Shown here one piece after another: positions 27,760 through 36,763 of a stretch of 64,000 nucleotides of DNA (within the stretch, counting starts at the first letter, position 1; every line of letters starts with the position of its first letter). The stretch is from Microbulbifer salipaludis (GTDB taxonomy: Bacteria > Pseudomonadota > Gammaproteobacteria > Pseudomonadales > Cellvibrionaceae): positions 1,612,001-1,676,000 of the forward strand of contig NZ_JAEKJR010000002.1 in assembly GCF_017303155.1 (NCBI RefSeq), written 5' to 3'. The notes beneath the pieces were generated by a model. It ran no database searches and was not told the origin of the DNA. It saw only the letters and a program-made list of their open reading frames with translations. Both the position numbers and the translations under genes were made by a program.

Positions 27760-28787
27760 GCGGGCTGAAAACTCTCCAGGTGTTGGTGAATGCGCTGATA
27801 AAACAGGTCTGGCAACTGTGCCCTGGCCTCCAGGGCCCACCAGTGGCTTTGCCAGAAGTCACGGCATTTGACCGCGTCTTTCATGGTCATGATGACCGGG
27901 GTTTCCCCATCCAGTTGCAATTCCTGCTGGGAGTACTGGTGGTGATCAGGAAACGGCATTTCCATTACCGAGTAACCAAGCCCCCTGAGCGCATTAAAGA
28001 AGCGTTGGGGATTTCCGATAGCGGCGACGCCATGGCAGGGTCCCACCTCTGGCCCGGACGCCAGCTTGAGTGTCGACGTCTGATCGAGATTGAATTGGTG
28101 CCACAAGGCGGGCTCCAACTCCATGACGAAGTCCGCCCTCTCCCCGCATTGCGCTTCCGTCACTGGGAGCGGCGCTCCATTGATGACGACCATGTCGACA
28201 CTGTCGAGTCTTTCGGGAGATTCACGCAGAGGCCCTCGAGGCAGCAGATGTTCGTTGCCAAGCCCGCGTTGGCCGTCCACCACGCAAATTTCCATGCTGC
28301 GCCAAAGGCCATAGTGCTGAAGACCGTCATCCGACAGGATCACGTCGCAACCGTGCTGGTCGATCAGCGCCCTCGCCGCCTCCGCCCGCTTGGGCGAAAC
28401 CATCACCGGCAGGCCCGTCATGAGGTGCAGCATCAGCGGCTCATCACCAGACTCCAGGGGGTGCGACTGCGCGGTAACGTTGTAGGGATAATATTTGGCG
28501 CGCCCGCCGTAACCACGGCTGATAATGCCGGGCTTGTGTCCGCGCTCCTGCAGCCAGCGGCCGAGCTCGGCGACCAGCGGAGTCTTGCCGGCACCACCCA
28601 CGGTGATATTGCCCACCACGATCACCGGCACCGGCAGTGGCTCCGGCGGGTTGCGCAGCTTGCGCAGGCGGCTGCCGTGGCGAAATACCAACTCCAGAGG
28701 CGCGAGCAGGGGCAGCGGGATACTGCTATCACTGTCGCCGTCTACGGCGGGATACCAACGTTTGTTTAACCAGTTTTCAAGCGACAT
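27756..28787 (-). CDS. lpxK: Tetraacyldisaccharide 4'-kinase
   Basis: This 343-residue inner-membrane-associated kinase phosphorylates the 4' position of the lipid A precursor. A P-loop is present ([14 protein letters not shown]), followed by [10 protein letters not shown], the [11 protein letters not shown] catalytic stretch and LLPRGPLRE. Its gene overlaps kdsB by 4 bp and starts 51 bp after msbA ends, so msbA-lpxK-kdsB look like one operon for making and exporting lipid A-core. Confidence 0.96.
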   Translation of the reverse strand: MSLENWLNKRWYPAVDGDSDSSIPLPLLAPLELVFRHGSRLRKLRNPPEPLPVPVIVVGNITVGGAGKTPLVAELGRWLQERGHKPGIISRGYGGRAKYYPYNVTAQSHPLESGDEPLMLHLMTGLPVMVSPKRAEAARALIDQHGCDVILSDDGLQHYGLWRSMEICVVDGQRGLGNEHLLPRGPLRESPERLDSVDMVVINGAPLPVTEAQCGERADFVMELEPALWHQFNLDQTSTLKLASGPEVGPCHGVAAIGNPQRFFNALRGLGYSVMEMPFPDHHQYSQQELQLDGETPVIMTMKDAVKCRDFWQSHWWALEARAQLPDLFYQRIHQHLESFQPA

Positions 28788-28837
28788 TGCTTGATGCGCT
28801 CCTGTCCCTGTTTTGAGTTATGTCATCCACCAAGGCG

Positions 28838-30676
28838 CTATTCGAGCAAACCGCCCGACTGCTGCTGCAGCAGCGCCGCATAGCGGCCACGCTGTGCCAG
28901 CAGCTCGCTGTGAGAGCCGCTTTCCACAATGCGCCCCTGATCCATCACCAGGATGCAATCCGCATTCTCGATCGTACTCAACCGATGCGCGATCACAAAG
29001 GTGGTCCGGTTCTTCATCACTTCCGCAAGCGCCGCCTGGATATGCCGCTCCGACGCGTTATCCAGGGCAGAGGTGGCCTCATCCAGAATCAGGAGCGGGG
29101 AATCTTTGAGCAGGGCCCGCGCAATCGCCAGGCGTTGGCGCTGGCCGCCCGACAGAATCTGCGCATTATCACCCAACACCGTGTTGAGCCCCTCGGGCAG
29201 CTCATCGATGAAGTCCCGCGCGTGGGCCAGATCGACCGCGCGCTGCACTTCCGCTTCCGGTTTGCCTTCCAGCTCCCCATACGCGATGTTGCGATAGACC
29301 GTATCGTTGAACAGGACAATGTTTTGCGAAACCAGGCTGATCTGCGCCCGCAGCTCGGATACCGGCACCTGAGTAATGTCGACACCGTCGAGCAAAATCC
29401 GCCCCGCCGTGGGCTCATAAAAACGCGACAGCAGGCTCACCAGCGTGCTCTTGCCCGAACCAGACGCGCCCACCAGTGCCACTGTCTGCCCCGCCTGCAC
29501 GGTAAAGTCGATATCGGAGAGTACATCCGGGCCGTCCTCGTTGTAGCGGAAGACCAGGTGCTCAAAAGTCACATTTCCAGACACGGGCTTGGGCAGTGCC
29601 AGCTGGCCACCCGCCGGCTCCTTGGGAGCATCAAACACTTCAAAGATGCTTTCTGCGGCCGCGATGCCTTTCTGGATTTCCGCGTACACCTCTGACAGGT
29701 TGCGAATAGGCTTCGCCAGCGACGCCGCCGCCCCGATATACGACGCGAACACCCCCGCGGTCATGGACTCCACCATGCCCGGTGCCAGTGCAAACCAGAC
29801 CAGTACTGCGGTGGCCAGGCCCACCAGGGTCTGGATGACCGAAACACTCGCGTTGTCGGCCACCACCAGTTTCATGAACTGTTGGCGGTTGGCGTTACTC
29901 GCCGACTGAAAGCGTGCGTTCTCGTACTTGCGGCCGCCGTACATCCGCACCACTTCGTAGCCATTGATGGCTTCCTGGGTGACATGGGTAACGTCACCCA
30001 TCGTGTTCTGAATCCGGTGGCTGAGCTTGCGGAATCGCCGCCCGACAATGCCGACGATGACGGCGATGATAGGTACGAACAGAAAGAAGGTCAGCGTCAG
30101 TTTCCAGTTCACCATCAGCAGGTAGGTCAACAGACCAATGGCCGTGAACGACGAGCGGATCAGGGTCCGCAGCGCCTTGGTGATCGAGTTGGTCACCTGC
30201 TCCACGTTGTAGGCAACCTTGGAAATCAGGAAAGCACCGGTGTAGCGGTCAAAGTAGCTGCTGGGCAACTGCCCGATATGCTCGAACAGCTCGGAGCGAA
30301 GCTGGTGAATGACCGCCCGGGCCACATAGGCAAGCCCGTAGCTGCCAATGAAGTTACCAATGGCCCGCAGAATGATAATGACCAGCATGGCTGAAGGCAC
30401 CAGCCAGCGGGCCGTTTCCTGCGGCATGATGCCGCCGGGGAAGAACCCGGCCACATAGCGGGAGAGGAACCCCTTGCCCTGCTCAATGCCGGCACCCACT
30501 GCATCGAGCAGCAGCTCGGTGACCGCAATCAGCACCACTTCCATACTGGAAAACAGCAGGAACCCGAATACGGCGACCACAAACAGCGGCCACTGGGGAA
30601 CGGCGTAAGAGAGGAGACGGCGATAGGTCTTGGCACCGTGCCGGGGCTTCAGCACCGGCTGGGAAGATTTATCCAT
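28838..30676 (-). CDS. msbA: Lipid A export ABC transporter, permease/ATPase
   Basis: This 612-residue half-transporter has six membrane spans in the first about 320 residues and a C-terminal ATPase. Walker A is GASGSGKST, the signature is LSGGQRQRLA and Walker B is LLILDEATSALD, followed by the H-loop (IAHRLST). MsbA flips lipid A-core across the inner membrane. The start at 30676 (MDKSSQPVLK) is chosen; the frame upstream is unconserved. It sits between exbD and lpxK. Confidence 0.95.
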   Translation of the reverse strand: MDKSSQPVLKPRHGAKTYRRLLSYAVPQWPLFVVAVFGFLLFSSMEVVLIAVTELLLDAVGAGIEQGKGFLSRYVAGFFPGGIMPQETARWLVPSAMLVIIILRAIGNFIGSYGLAYVARAVIHQLRSELFEHIGQLPSSYFDRYTGAFLISKVAYNVEQVTNSITKALRTLIRSSFTAIGLLTYLLMVNWKLTLTFFLFVPIIAVIVGIVGRRFRKLSHRIQNTMGDVTHVTQEAINGYEVVRMYGGRKYENARFQSASNANRQQFMKLVVADNASVSVIQTLVGLATAVLVWFALAPGMVESMTAGVFASYIGAAASLAKPIRNLSEVYAEIQKGIAAAESIFEVFDAPKEPAGGQLALPKPVSGNVTFEHLVFRYNEDGPDVLSDIDFTVQAGQTVALVGASGSGKSTLVSLLSRFYEPTAGRILLDGVDITQVPVSELRAQISLVSQNIVLFNDTVYRNIAYGELEGKPEAEVQRAVDLAHARDFIDELPEGLNTVLGDNAQILSGGQRQRLAIARALLKDSPLLILDEATSALDNASERHIQAALAEVMKNRTTFVIAHRLSTIENADCILVMDQGRIVESGSHSELLAQRGRYAALLQQQSGGLLE

Positions 30677-30790
30677 AAATATCTTGGCAGCGTGTTCTCT
30701 GCAAAATGCGATGGAGAGCGGCCTGTCCGCCGCCCCAAATGCACCGCACACGCAGCATGTGCCACGCCCGGCAGTTAAACACTTTATAGA

Positions 30791-31210
30791 TTACTGTTCG
30801 TCTGGCTGCCGGGTAGTAATGCTGAGGTGTACAAATCCCAGCTGCCCCGCGGCATCCATAGCACGAACCACCGCCTGATGTTGAGCGGTGGCATCTGCGG
30901 TAATGATCAGCGGGCGATTGTACTCGCCGCCGGACACTTCCGACAGTGCAGATTTGAGTGTGGCCAACCGCTTGTTAATCAGGGCCCGGCCATCCACGGA
31001 GTATGAGCCGTCGGCATTGATCAGCACTTCGATGGTGGAAGGCGGGGTTTCTGCCTGCGGACCTGCGGCCTCCGGTAGATTCAGCTTGAGATGGCTTTCC
31101 TTGGTAAAGGTGGTAGACACCATAAAGAAGATCAGCAGCAGGAACACCACATCAATCAGTGGCGTGAGATTTACCCCGTCCTGCTCGGTATTCTGGCGAC
31201 GAAATTGCAT
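30791..31210 (-). CDS. exbD: ExbD/TolR family biopolymer transport protein
   Basis: This 139-residue protein has one N-terminal membrane span carrying the functional aspartate (NLTPLIDVVFLLLIFFMVST) and a periplasmic domain (LITADATAQHQAVVRAMDAA). It pairs with the ExbB-like protein 31 bp upstream to use the proton gradient to energise outer-membrane processes. In this conserved comEC-exbB-exbD-msbA-lpxK order it is not usually linked to a TonB gene. The start at 31210 (MQFRRQN) is preferred to the longer frame to 31282. Confidence 0.93.
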   Translation of the reverse strand: MQFRRQNTEQDGVNLTPLIDVVFLLLIFFMVSTTFTKESHLKLNLPEAAGPQAETPPSTIEVLINADGSYSVDGRALINKRLATLKSALSEVSGGEYNRPLIITADATAQHQAVVRAMDAAGQLGFVHLSITTRQPDEQ

Positions 31211-31241
31211 TGAGCGCTCCTGAATCTGTCGTCGAGCGCCC

Positions 31242-31865
31242 TCAGGCCGCCGCTTCGATGCGGCGGTCGCTGTGCAGAGCATCCACCAGTTTGACGGCTT
31301 CCTGCTCCATGGTCACCACAATGGAGTCCACGCGGCGCTGGAAGTAACGGTGCGCCATCAGGGCCGGAATCGCCACACTGAGCCCCGCGGCAGTGGTAAT
31401 CAGGGCCTGGGAGATACCGCCAGCCAATACCCCGGCATTACCGGTGCCCTCGAGCATAATTGCGGTAAACACCTGGATCATGCCGACGACAGTGCCCAGC
31501 AGCCCGATCAGCGGCGCAACCGCCGCGATGGTGCCGAGCACGTTCAGAAAACGCTCGAGCTCGTGGACCACCTGGCTGGCGGCCTCTTCGATACTGTCTT
31601 TCATCACATCCCGGCCGTGTTTGGAATTCGCCAGACCGGCGGCAAAAATACGGCCCAGAGGGCTGGAGTCACGCAGTTCCTTGATCTTTTCCGTGGTGAG
31701 CTGATTGCTCTTCAGACTGGTCCAGACATCGCCGAGCAGCGCGCGTGGCGCGATCTTGCGCTCGTTGAGCGTCCACAGGCGCTCGATGAAAATGGCGATG
31801 ACAGCGACAGAACAAAGCAGGATTGGCAGCATCAGCCAGCCGCCGGATTTAATGATTTCTAACAC
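31242..31865 (-). CDS. exbB: ExbB/TolQ/MotA family proton channel protein
   Basis: This 207-residue protein has three membrane spans: near residues 12-30, and a pair in the C-terminal half (IAAVAPLIGLLGTVVGMIQV and ALITTAAGLSVAIPALMAHR), the MotA/TolQ/ExbB domain. It starts with GTG at 31863-31865. With the ExbD protein it forms the proton-driven motor complex of the inner membrane. Two unrelated exported-protein genes separate it from comEC. Confidence 0.93.
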   Translation of the reverse strand: MLEIIKSGGWLMLPILLCSVAVIAIFIERLWTLNERKIAPRALLGDVWTSLKSNQLTTEKIKELRDSSPLGRIFAAGLANSKHGRDVMKDSIEEAASQVVHELERFLNVLGTIAAVAPLIGLLGTVVGMIQVFTAIMLEGTGNAGVLAGGISQALITTAAGLSVAIPALMAHRYFQRRVDSIVVTMEQEAVKLVDALHSDRRIEAAA

Positions 31866-32055
31866 GTTTGTGCCCCAGACTGCGTACGGGATTTTTATGG
31901 TTTCTTAGTGTGTTCGGCAACCGCATCAATAACAGCGGGCACCGTGGCCTGAAACTCTACCACAGCTCTGGTCGGCAGCTAAGTGCCTGATTGTTATCTT
32001 TTTTTGTGGCTGTGAACCCGGTGGCACAATGGTGTGCGGATGTACACCGCCCAAA

Positions 32056-32083
32056 ACGCAGACAGCCGCCCGGAGGCGGCTGT
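32056..32083 (-). terminator. Terminator-like hairpin after the repeat protein gene
   Basis: ACAGCCGCC and GGCGGCTGT form a perfect 9-bp stem with a 4-nt loop just downstream of the minus-strand gene ending at 32104. A TTTT run follows after a few bases on that strand. Confidence 0.55.
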
Positions 32084-32103
32084 GCAGACAACACGTGCGC
32101 GGC

Positions 32104-32210
32104 TTACTTGCCGGGACGCTCCGGGCGCTGGGGCTTCTCCGGGCGCTCCGGCTTCTCGGGACGCTCGGCCTTTTCCGGGCGAGCCGGTTTCTCGGGGCGA
32201 TCCATCTTGG
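32104..32210 (-). repeat. 15-bp coding repeats for R-P-E-K-x pentapeptides
   Basis: About seven imperfect 15-bp units encode RPEKP, RPEKA, RPERP and similar pentapeptides at the C terminus of the protein above. Such repeats change copy number easily by slippage. Confidence 0.8.
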
Positions 32211-32835
32211 CCACACGGTCGGCACGGGCCATTTCACGCATTTCCTTCTTCTCTGCACGCGCGGTGTCACGACGTTCTAGCTCTGCGGTGCGATCAGGAC
32301 GGTTGGAATGGATACCGCTCATGATCTCACCCAGGTTTACGCCCATGGACTTGGCGATCTGACCCCAGCCCATCCCATCCACCTGGCGCATTCTCAGCAC
32401 TTCATTCAGGGACTCCTGGGCCGTCAGCCCCTCCTCGCCCTCAGCCGCGTCGGCCTGCGAGATACCAGCCAGCTGCTCTGCGAGCGCCATGGTGATCAGT
32501 ACATTGCCATAGCCCATGCCGGTGTTGGCTTCCGCACCCTCTTCCACTTCCGGTACTTCATCCGTACCGGCGTCAGTGTCAGTGCCGTCACCCTCGGGGA
32601 GCGGCTCCACATACTGGATGCTGCCGTCGCGCAGGCCGGACACGATGCTCTGGGATTCCTCGCCAAAAAAATCCGTGAAGATGCCAGCGATACGCTCGGC
32701 AGGGACTGTTTCAGCCACTTCGACCACTTCAACATCGCCGGTGTCCGGCATGTCATCATCGGCCCATACCAGGGGTACGGTCGCCATCGCGGCAAGTGCT
32801 GCCGCCAGCGCCGTGGACTTGAATGGAATTTTCAT
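32104..32835 (-). CDS. Exported protein of unknown function with acidic middle and basic RPEKP repeats
   Basis: This 243-residue protein has a signal peptide (ALAAALAAMATVPLVWA) and AAGGAG before its ATG. Residues 27-110 are acidic. The middle (about 110-180) has a folded-looking part, MALAEQLAGISQADAAEGEE and VDGMGWGQIAKSMGVNLGEI. The last 60 residues are highly charged, ending in tandem R-P-E-K-P/A pentapeptides (32104-32210). No family is recognised. It lies between exbB and an outer-membrane protein gene. The middle G-W-G-Q-I-A-x-x-M-G-V motif may bind an unknown partner. Confidence 0.75.
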   Translation of the reverse strand: MKIPFKSTALAAALAAMATVPLVWADDDMPDTGDVEVVEVAETVPAERIAGIFTDFFGEESQSIVSGLRDGSIQYVEPLPEGDGTDTDAGTDEVPEVEEGAEANTGMGYGNVLITMALAEQLAGISQADAAEGEEGLTAQESLNEVLRMRQVDGMGWGQIAKSMGVNLGEIMSGIHSNRPDRTAELERRDTARAEKKEMREMARADRVAKMDRPEKPARPEKAERPEKPERPEKPQRPERPGK

Positions 32836-32924
32836 TGCTTATTCTCCTTGATGGAAGATTGTTTCGGGATCGCGAGAAGCCGGCCCTTTGGGCTTACCAC
32901 CAACCCGCGAAACCTGGGAACCAC

Positions 32925-33755
32925 TTAATTTGCCGGGCGGTAACTGACCTGGATACCGAAGCCCTGATCCGGACTGCCGTCCGCAAGCCCGATGTAGCCA
33001 TACAGCATGCCCGTCCACTGGTTACTGAGCTTATGACTGTAGTAACCAAAAATTTCCGTTTGCGGGTCACTGGTGTCGGTAGCGGCCTGCTGGTAGTCGA
33101 GCGAAGCGCCGACGCTGGCGGCATCGCTGAGGCGGTAACCGGAGCCAATGGAGGTGTACCAGACATTGCGTAGCTCAACGTCGGGCAGATCACCCTTGAT
33201 CTTTCTTGCGACGGTCACGAAAGGGGTGAAATTGTCGATCGCGGTGAACACCTCCGCCTGCAGGGTGTAATCGGTCTCTCCCGTACCCAGCCCCTGGTCC
33301 TCATCGGCGAGAGGCACCTTGTACTTGCCGGAAAGATCAACGAAATAGCGGTTAGCAATGGGTTCAAGGCTATAGGTGCCGGTCAGCCAGAGGTCACCCA
33401 GCCCGGTTTGCTTGGTACGCAGCGGCGCGTCCGGGGCCTGGTTGCCACCATTGCCATTTCCATTACCAGGGCCAACCACAAAGCCGCCGTCTCCGCCCGG
33501 AATCACGCCACCCGGACCCTCCACAGAAATCCAGGGAAGCGACGCCTTGAACGTCCAGCTGGCTGAAGGGGAATAACTGGCGGTAAAGGGCACAGATACA
33601 ATATCGGTGTCCGCCGTATCGCCGTAATCACCGCTGCTCACATCGGTGCCCAGGGAGTACTTCCACTCTGTCGCAGTCGCGGCACCGCTCACACCAATAC
33701 TCACAGAAACGCCACTGGCAATGACCAGTGCCTTTGTGAATCGACTAATTTTCAT
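32925..33755 (-). CDS. Probable outer-membrane beta-barrel protein
   Basis: This 276-residue protein has signal peptide ALVIASGVSVSIGVSGAATA and then alternating hydrophobic beta-strand sequence: WTFKASLPWISV, YFVDLSGKYKVPLA, YTLQAEVFTAID, MLYGYIGLADG. It ends in a strand closing near GIQVSYRPAN. A Gly/Asn-rich loop (GPGNGNGNGGN, about 105-115) is likely an extracellular loop. It resembles the MetA-pathway/transporter-like outer-membrane families, but no specific family can be named. It starts at 33755; earlier ATGs lack signal-peptide form. The gene at 32104 follows after 90 bp and may be co-expressed. Confidence 0.7.
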   Translation of the reverse strand: MKISRFTKALVIASGVSVSIGVSGAATATEWKYSLGTDVSSGDYGDTADTDIVSVPFTASYSPSASWTFKASLPWISVEGPGGVIPGGDGGFVVGPGNGNGNGGNQAPDAPLRTKQTGLGDLWLTGTYSLEPIANRYFVDLSGKYKVPLADEDQGLGTGETDYTLQAEVFTAIDNFTPFVTVARKIKGDLPDVELRNVWYTSIGSGYRLSDAASVGASLDYQQAATDTSDPQTEIFGYYSHKLSNQWTGMLYGYIGLADGSPDQGFGIQVSYRPAN

Positions 33756-33929
33756 ACAATACGCCATACATCGAGGGTTCATCATTGGTAGAACCGTACC
33801 AGTTTATGCCTATGGCACAGTGCGCAATCTCTCAAAAGTCAGCAGCAACCACTCGCGCGCCGAAATTCTAGACTCCGTCCGCATTTGTTCTGCGCATTCG
33901 GCGACAAATCTGACGTGTGCTGGGGCAGG

Positions 33930-36542
33930 CTAATCTTGCCGAGGGTGCACCGGCGACAGCATACAAGCCGAAGCCCCACCATCGCTGGCCCGCCAGAACT
34001 TTGCCACGCCGCGGGCACACTGCACGCTTGGGGCGTCGTCTTGCTCGCGCCACTGGAATTCCACGGCCCCTAACTCCGCCGTATTGAATAGCTGGGCGCC
34101 CAGTGCGCGGTATCTGGACACCACTTGCGGATGCGGGTGGCCAAAGTGGTGCCGGTAGCCCGCGCTGAACACCACCCTCTGCGGGGCAGCCCACGCCAGC
34201 AGTGCCGGCGAGGAAGAAGTACGCGAGCCGTGATGAGGCGCCACCAGCACGTCCACCGGGGCAAAATCGGGATAGAGTGCGGCGAGCCGGGCTTCCACCC
34301 GACGGGAAATATCTCCGGTCAGCAGCACCCGGGTATCGCGCCAGGTCAGCAGACCAACGCAGCTGTGGTCATTCTCCTCACCGTTGAGCGCAGGAGACAG
34401 CGGCCACATCCAGCGGACGGCGAGCTCGCCAAACTGTACCGAACTGCCCGCCACACAAGGTTGCGTGCCGATAACAAGTGGAGGCGGTCCCGTCGCATCA
34501 GCCGCTGCTTGAGCTGAAAGCCGCTGACCGAGGCGCCCCGGCGCAAACAGCTGGTCTACGGCCAGCATTGCCATTACCCCGGCGGCACCACCGGCGTGAT
34601 CACGATCCCCGTGGCTGACAATCAAACCGTCGACACTGGGCCGCCCCCGGGCCCGCAAATACGGTGCAACAATACCGGCGCCGGCGCTCCAGCCACGTGC
34701 GGTACTGGCGCCGGTATCAAAGATCACGGTGTGCTGAGCGGTGGTGGCTGTCACCGCGAGTCCCTGCCCCACATCCAGCACCGACAGCTCGAACGTGGCC
34801 GGCGCTGGCCGCTGCCAGGGTGTGGCGCCAACCGCGATCACCGGAAAGCACAGCAAGCCAAGTCCCCTGCCCGGCACCCCCTTAGGCAGTAGCAATGCCA
34901 ACGCACTCAGCACCAGCAACACCGTCACCCAGGGACCCGGCACTGGCAGCACCTGCCAGCCGGGCGCGAGCCCATCCAGCCATCCAAACAACGCGAGCAG
35001 CCAGGAAAGCTGTAGATCGGCCAATGTCCACAGCAGCGTCTTCAGCGGTAGCAGGGGACACAGGGCACCCAGCAGGATAAGCGGCAGTATCGACAATCCC
35101 ACCCAGGGAATCGCCACCAGATTGATCAGCAGGCCACTCAGGCTGATCCCATGGAAGATCAATACCGATGGCACCAGCAAACCGAGGAAAATGGCCCACT
35201 GGCTACGCACCCCATTCACCAACCAGGTGCACAGCACTTGCGCTAGTCTGCGCGCGCCCCCCTTCCCAGCACCTGCTGGACGCGCGCTTGTCTCCACCGG
35301 GGTGCCGCCCACTCCCGCATTCAGCCGACCCTGGAAACGCAGCAACAAGGCCCCAACGGCGATAAACGACAGCCAGAACCCGGCATTCAACACCGCCAGA
35401 GGCTGCCACAACAGTACGCCACAAACTGCCAGGGCAAGGGTCAGCTGCCCATCCATTCTCCGTCGGCAAAGCAGCGCAACCATCGCCACCGCCGTCATCA
35501 GCAGCGCGCGCTGGGCAGACAGGGGGGCTCCGCTAATCAGGGTGTAGCCGAGCGCCCCTGAGAGCGCCGCAAACCCGGCAATGGTCAACGGGCTGCACCA
35601 TCGTCCACCGGTAAAGGCACCGAACAGTCGCCCGAAAAACCAGCCAAACAGGAAGAAAGCACCCGCCACCATGCCCACATGGAGCCCGGAAATCGCCAGC
35701 AAATGGGCCGTGCCGGTACGCTGCAACAAGGTTTTTGTTGGGGTGTCGATGCCACTGCGGTCGCCAAGCAACAGTGCGCGGATAAGCGACGCCTGAGTGT
35801 ATCCCGCGCCCTCCGCAGTCTGATGCGAGAGCTGGCGACGCAAGGCATCGCGCAGCGCCCCCACCCCGGACCCCGCAGCGATATGTACGGGCAATTGATC
35901 CCGGTCGCGCACATAGCCAGTGGCAAACAGCCCCTGCTCCAGCAGCCACGCCTCGTAATCAAAGGTGTGTGGATTGACGCTGCCCCGTGGCTCCTTCAAC
36001 CGCACGCGCATCTGCCAGCGGCTGCCAGTGGTCAGGCGCGCGGCATCCGCAGGCGCCACCCGGTACCAGCCCAGTTGCAACGTGCGGTTGTGTAAACGCG
36101 GGTCATCGGTATGGATAATTCGCGCACGGAAGCGCGCATCCTGATAGCCGCTGGGCAGCGCGGCCGGTGGACCAAACCGGGAGGCTGCCGGAGAGCGGTG
36201 TACCAGGGACATGAGCTCAACTCGCACGTCGTGATCGGTACCGTGCAGTTCCGGCGGCAAGCGCTGCTCAAGGGCCCGGTGGTTCCATTGCAGGCCCCAG
36301 CAGGTACCCAGCAAGAACGGCAGTAAAATCCCGACCACGGGTATTTGCCACCTGCCGCGATGGGCCCTGTTGCGGGAGGTCAGGGCCAGCAGGCTCATAG
36401 CGCCCAGCGCCAGTAACGCGCCGCCCGCCAGATCCGCCGTGCCCGGCAACCGGGGCCAGAAAGCCACCTGCCCGATACCCACGGCACAGGCCCAGAGTGC
36501 CCCGGGAACCCTTGTGCGAACAGCCGGATTCATCCCTGTCAC
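33930..36542 (-). CDS. comEC: DNA internalization competence protein ComEC/Rec2
   Basis: This 870-residue polytopic membrane protein has an N-terminal DUF4131-like region and a Competence domain with many spans (LLAISGLHVGMVAGAFFLFG). The C-terminal metallo-beta-lactamase domain has VIFDTGAST, the metal motif SHGDRDHAGG and VLVAPHHGSRTSS. It forms the inner-membrane channel for transforming single-stranded DNA. The start is a GTG at 36542 or an ATG nine bases in. It belongs to the conserved comEC-exbB-exbD-msbA/lpxK-kdsB-murB set, here interrupted by two genes. Confidence 0.93.
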   Translation of the reverse strand: MTGMNPAVRTRVPGALWACAVGIGQVAFWPRLPGTADLAGGALLALGAMSLLALTSRNRAHRGRWQIPVVGILLPFLLGTCWGLQWNHRALEQRLPPELHGTDHDVRVELMSLVHRSPAASRFGPPAALPSGYQDARFRARIIHTDDPRLHNRTLQLGWYRVAPADAARLTTGSRWQMRVRLKEPRGSVNPHTFDYEAWLLEQGLFATGYVRDRDQLPVHIAAGSGVGALRDALRRQLSHQTAEGAGYTQASLIRALLLGDRSGIDTPTKTLLQRTGTAHLLAISGLHVGMVAGAFFLFGWFFGRLFGAFTGGRWCSPLTIAGFAALSGALGYTLISGAPLSAQRALLMTAVAMVALLCRRRMDGQLTLALAVCGVLLWQPLAVLNAGFWLSFIAVGALLLRFQGRLNAGVGGTPVETSARPAGAGKGGARRLAQVLCTWLVNGVRSQWAIFLGLLVPSVLIFHGISLSGLLINLVAIPWVGLSILPLILLGALCPLLPLKTLLWTLADLQLSWLLALFGWLDGLAPGWQVLPVPGPWVTVLLVLSALALLLPKGVPGRGLGLLCFPVIAVGATPWQRPAPATFELSVLDVGQGLAVTATTAQHTVIFDTGASTARGWSAGAGIVAPYLRARGRPSVDGLIVSHGDRDHAGGAAGVMAMLAVDQLFAPGRLGQRLSAQAAADATGPPPLVIGTQPCVAGSSVQFGELAVRWMWPLSPALNGEENDHSCVGLLTWRDTRVLLTGDISRRVEARLAALYPDFAPVDVLVAPHHGSRTSSSPALLAWAAPQRVVFSAGYRHHFGHPHPQVVSRYRALGAQLFNTAELGAVEFQWREQDDAPSVQCARGVAKFWRASDGGASACMLSPVHPRQD

Positions 36543-36655
36543 TGTCGATTGCCCATGTCGCTCAATCCCCCTATCCCTGTGGATTTTTGCTGATTCAACC
36601 GCGCCAAACAGCCATTACTGACTATTTTTCGACCCTTTCGTCACAAAAGATTCAA

Positions 36656-36679
36656 ATCTTTTTCATCTTTCACATCTTT
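36656..36679 (+). repeat. Three 9-bp-spaced ATCTTT direct repeats upstream of porin
   Basis: ATCTTT occurs at 36656, 36665 and 36674, an exact 9-bp period, running into GTAACATTC. The arrangement and the TTTGTAACAT-like tail recall tandem OmpR-type boxes in porin promoters; the binding protein is inferred. Confidence 0.45.
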
Positions 36680-36763
36680 GTAACATTCGTCCAGCAAACT
36701 GCGCCGCATCTGAAGAACACACAACGTCAATTCTTTTTTCAACCCTTGGTTACGAGAGCAATC

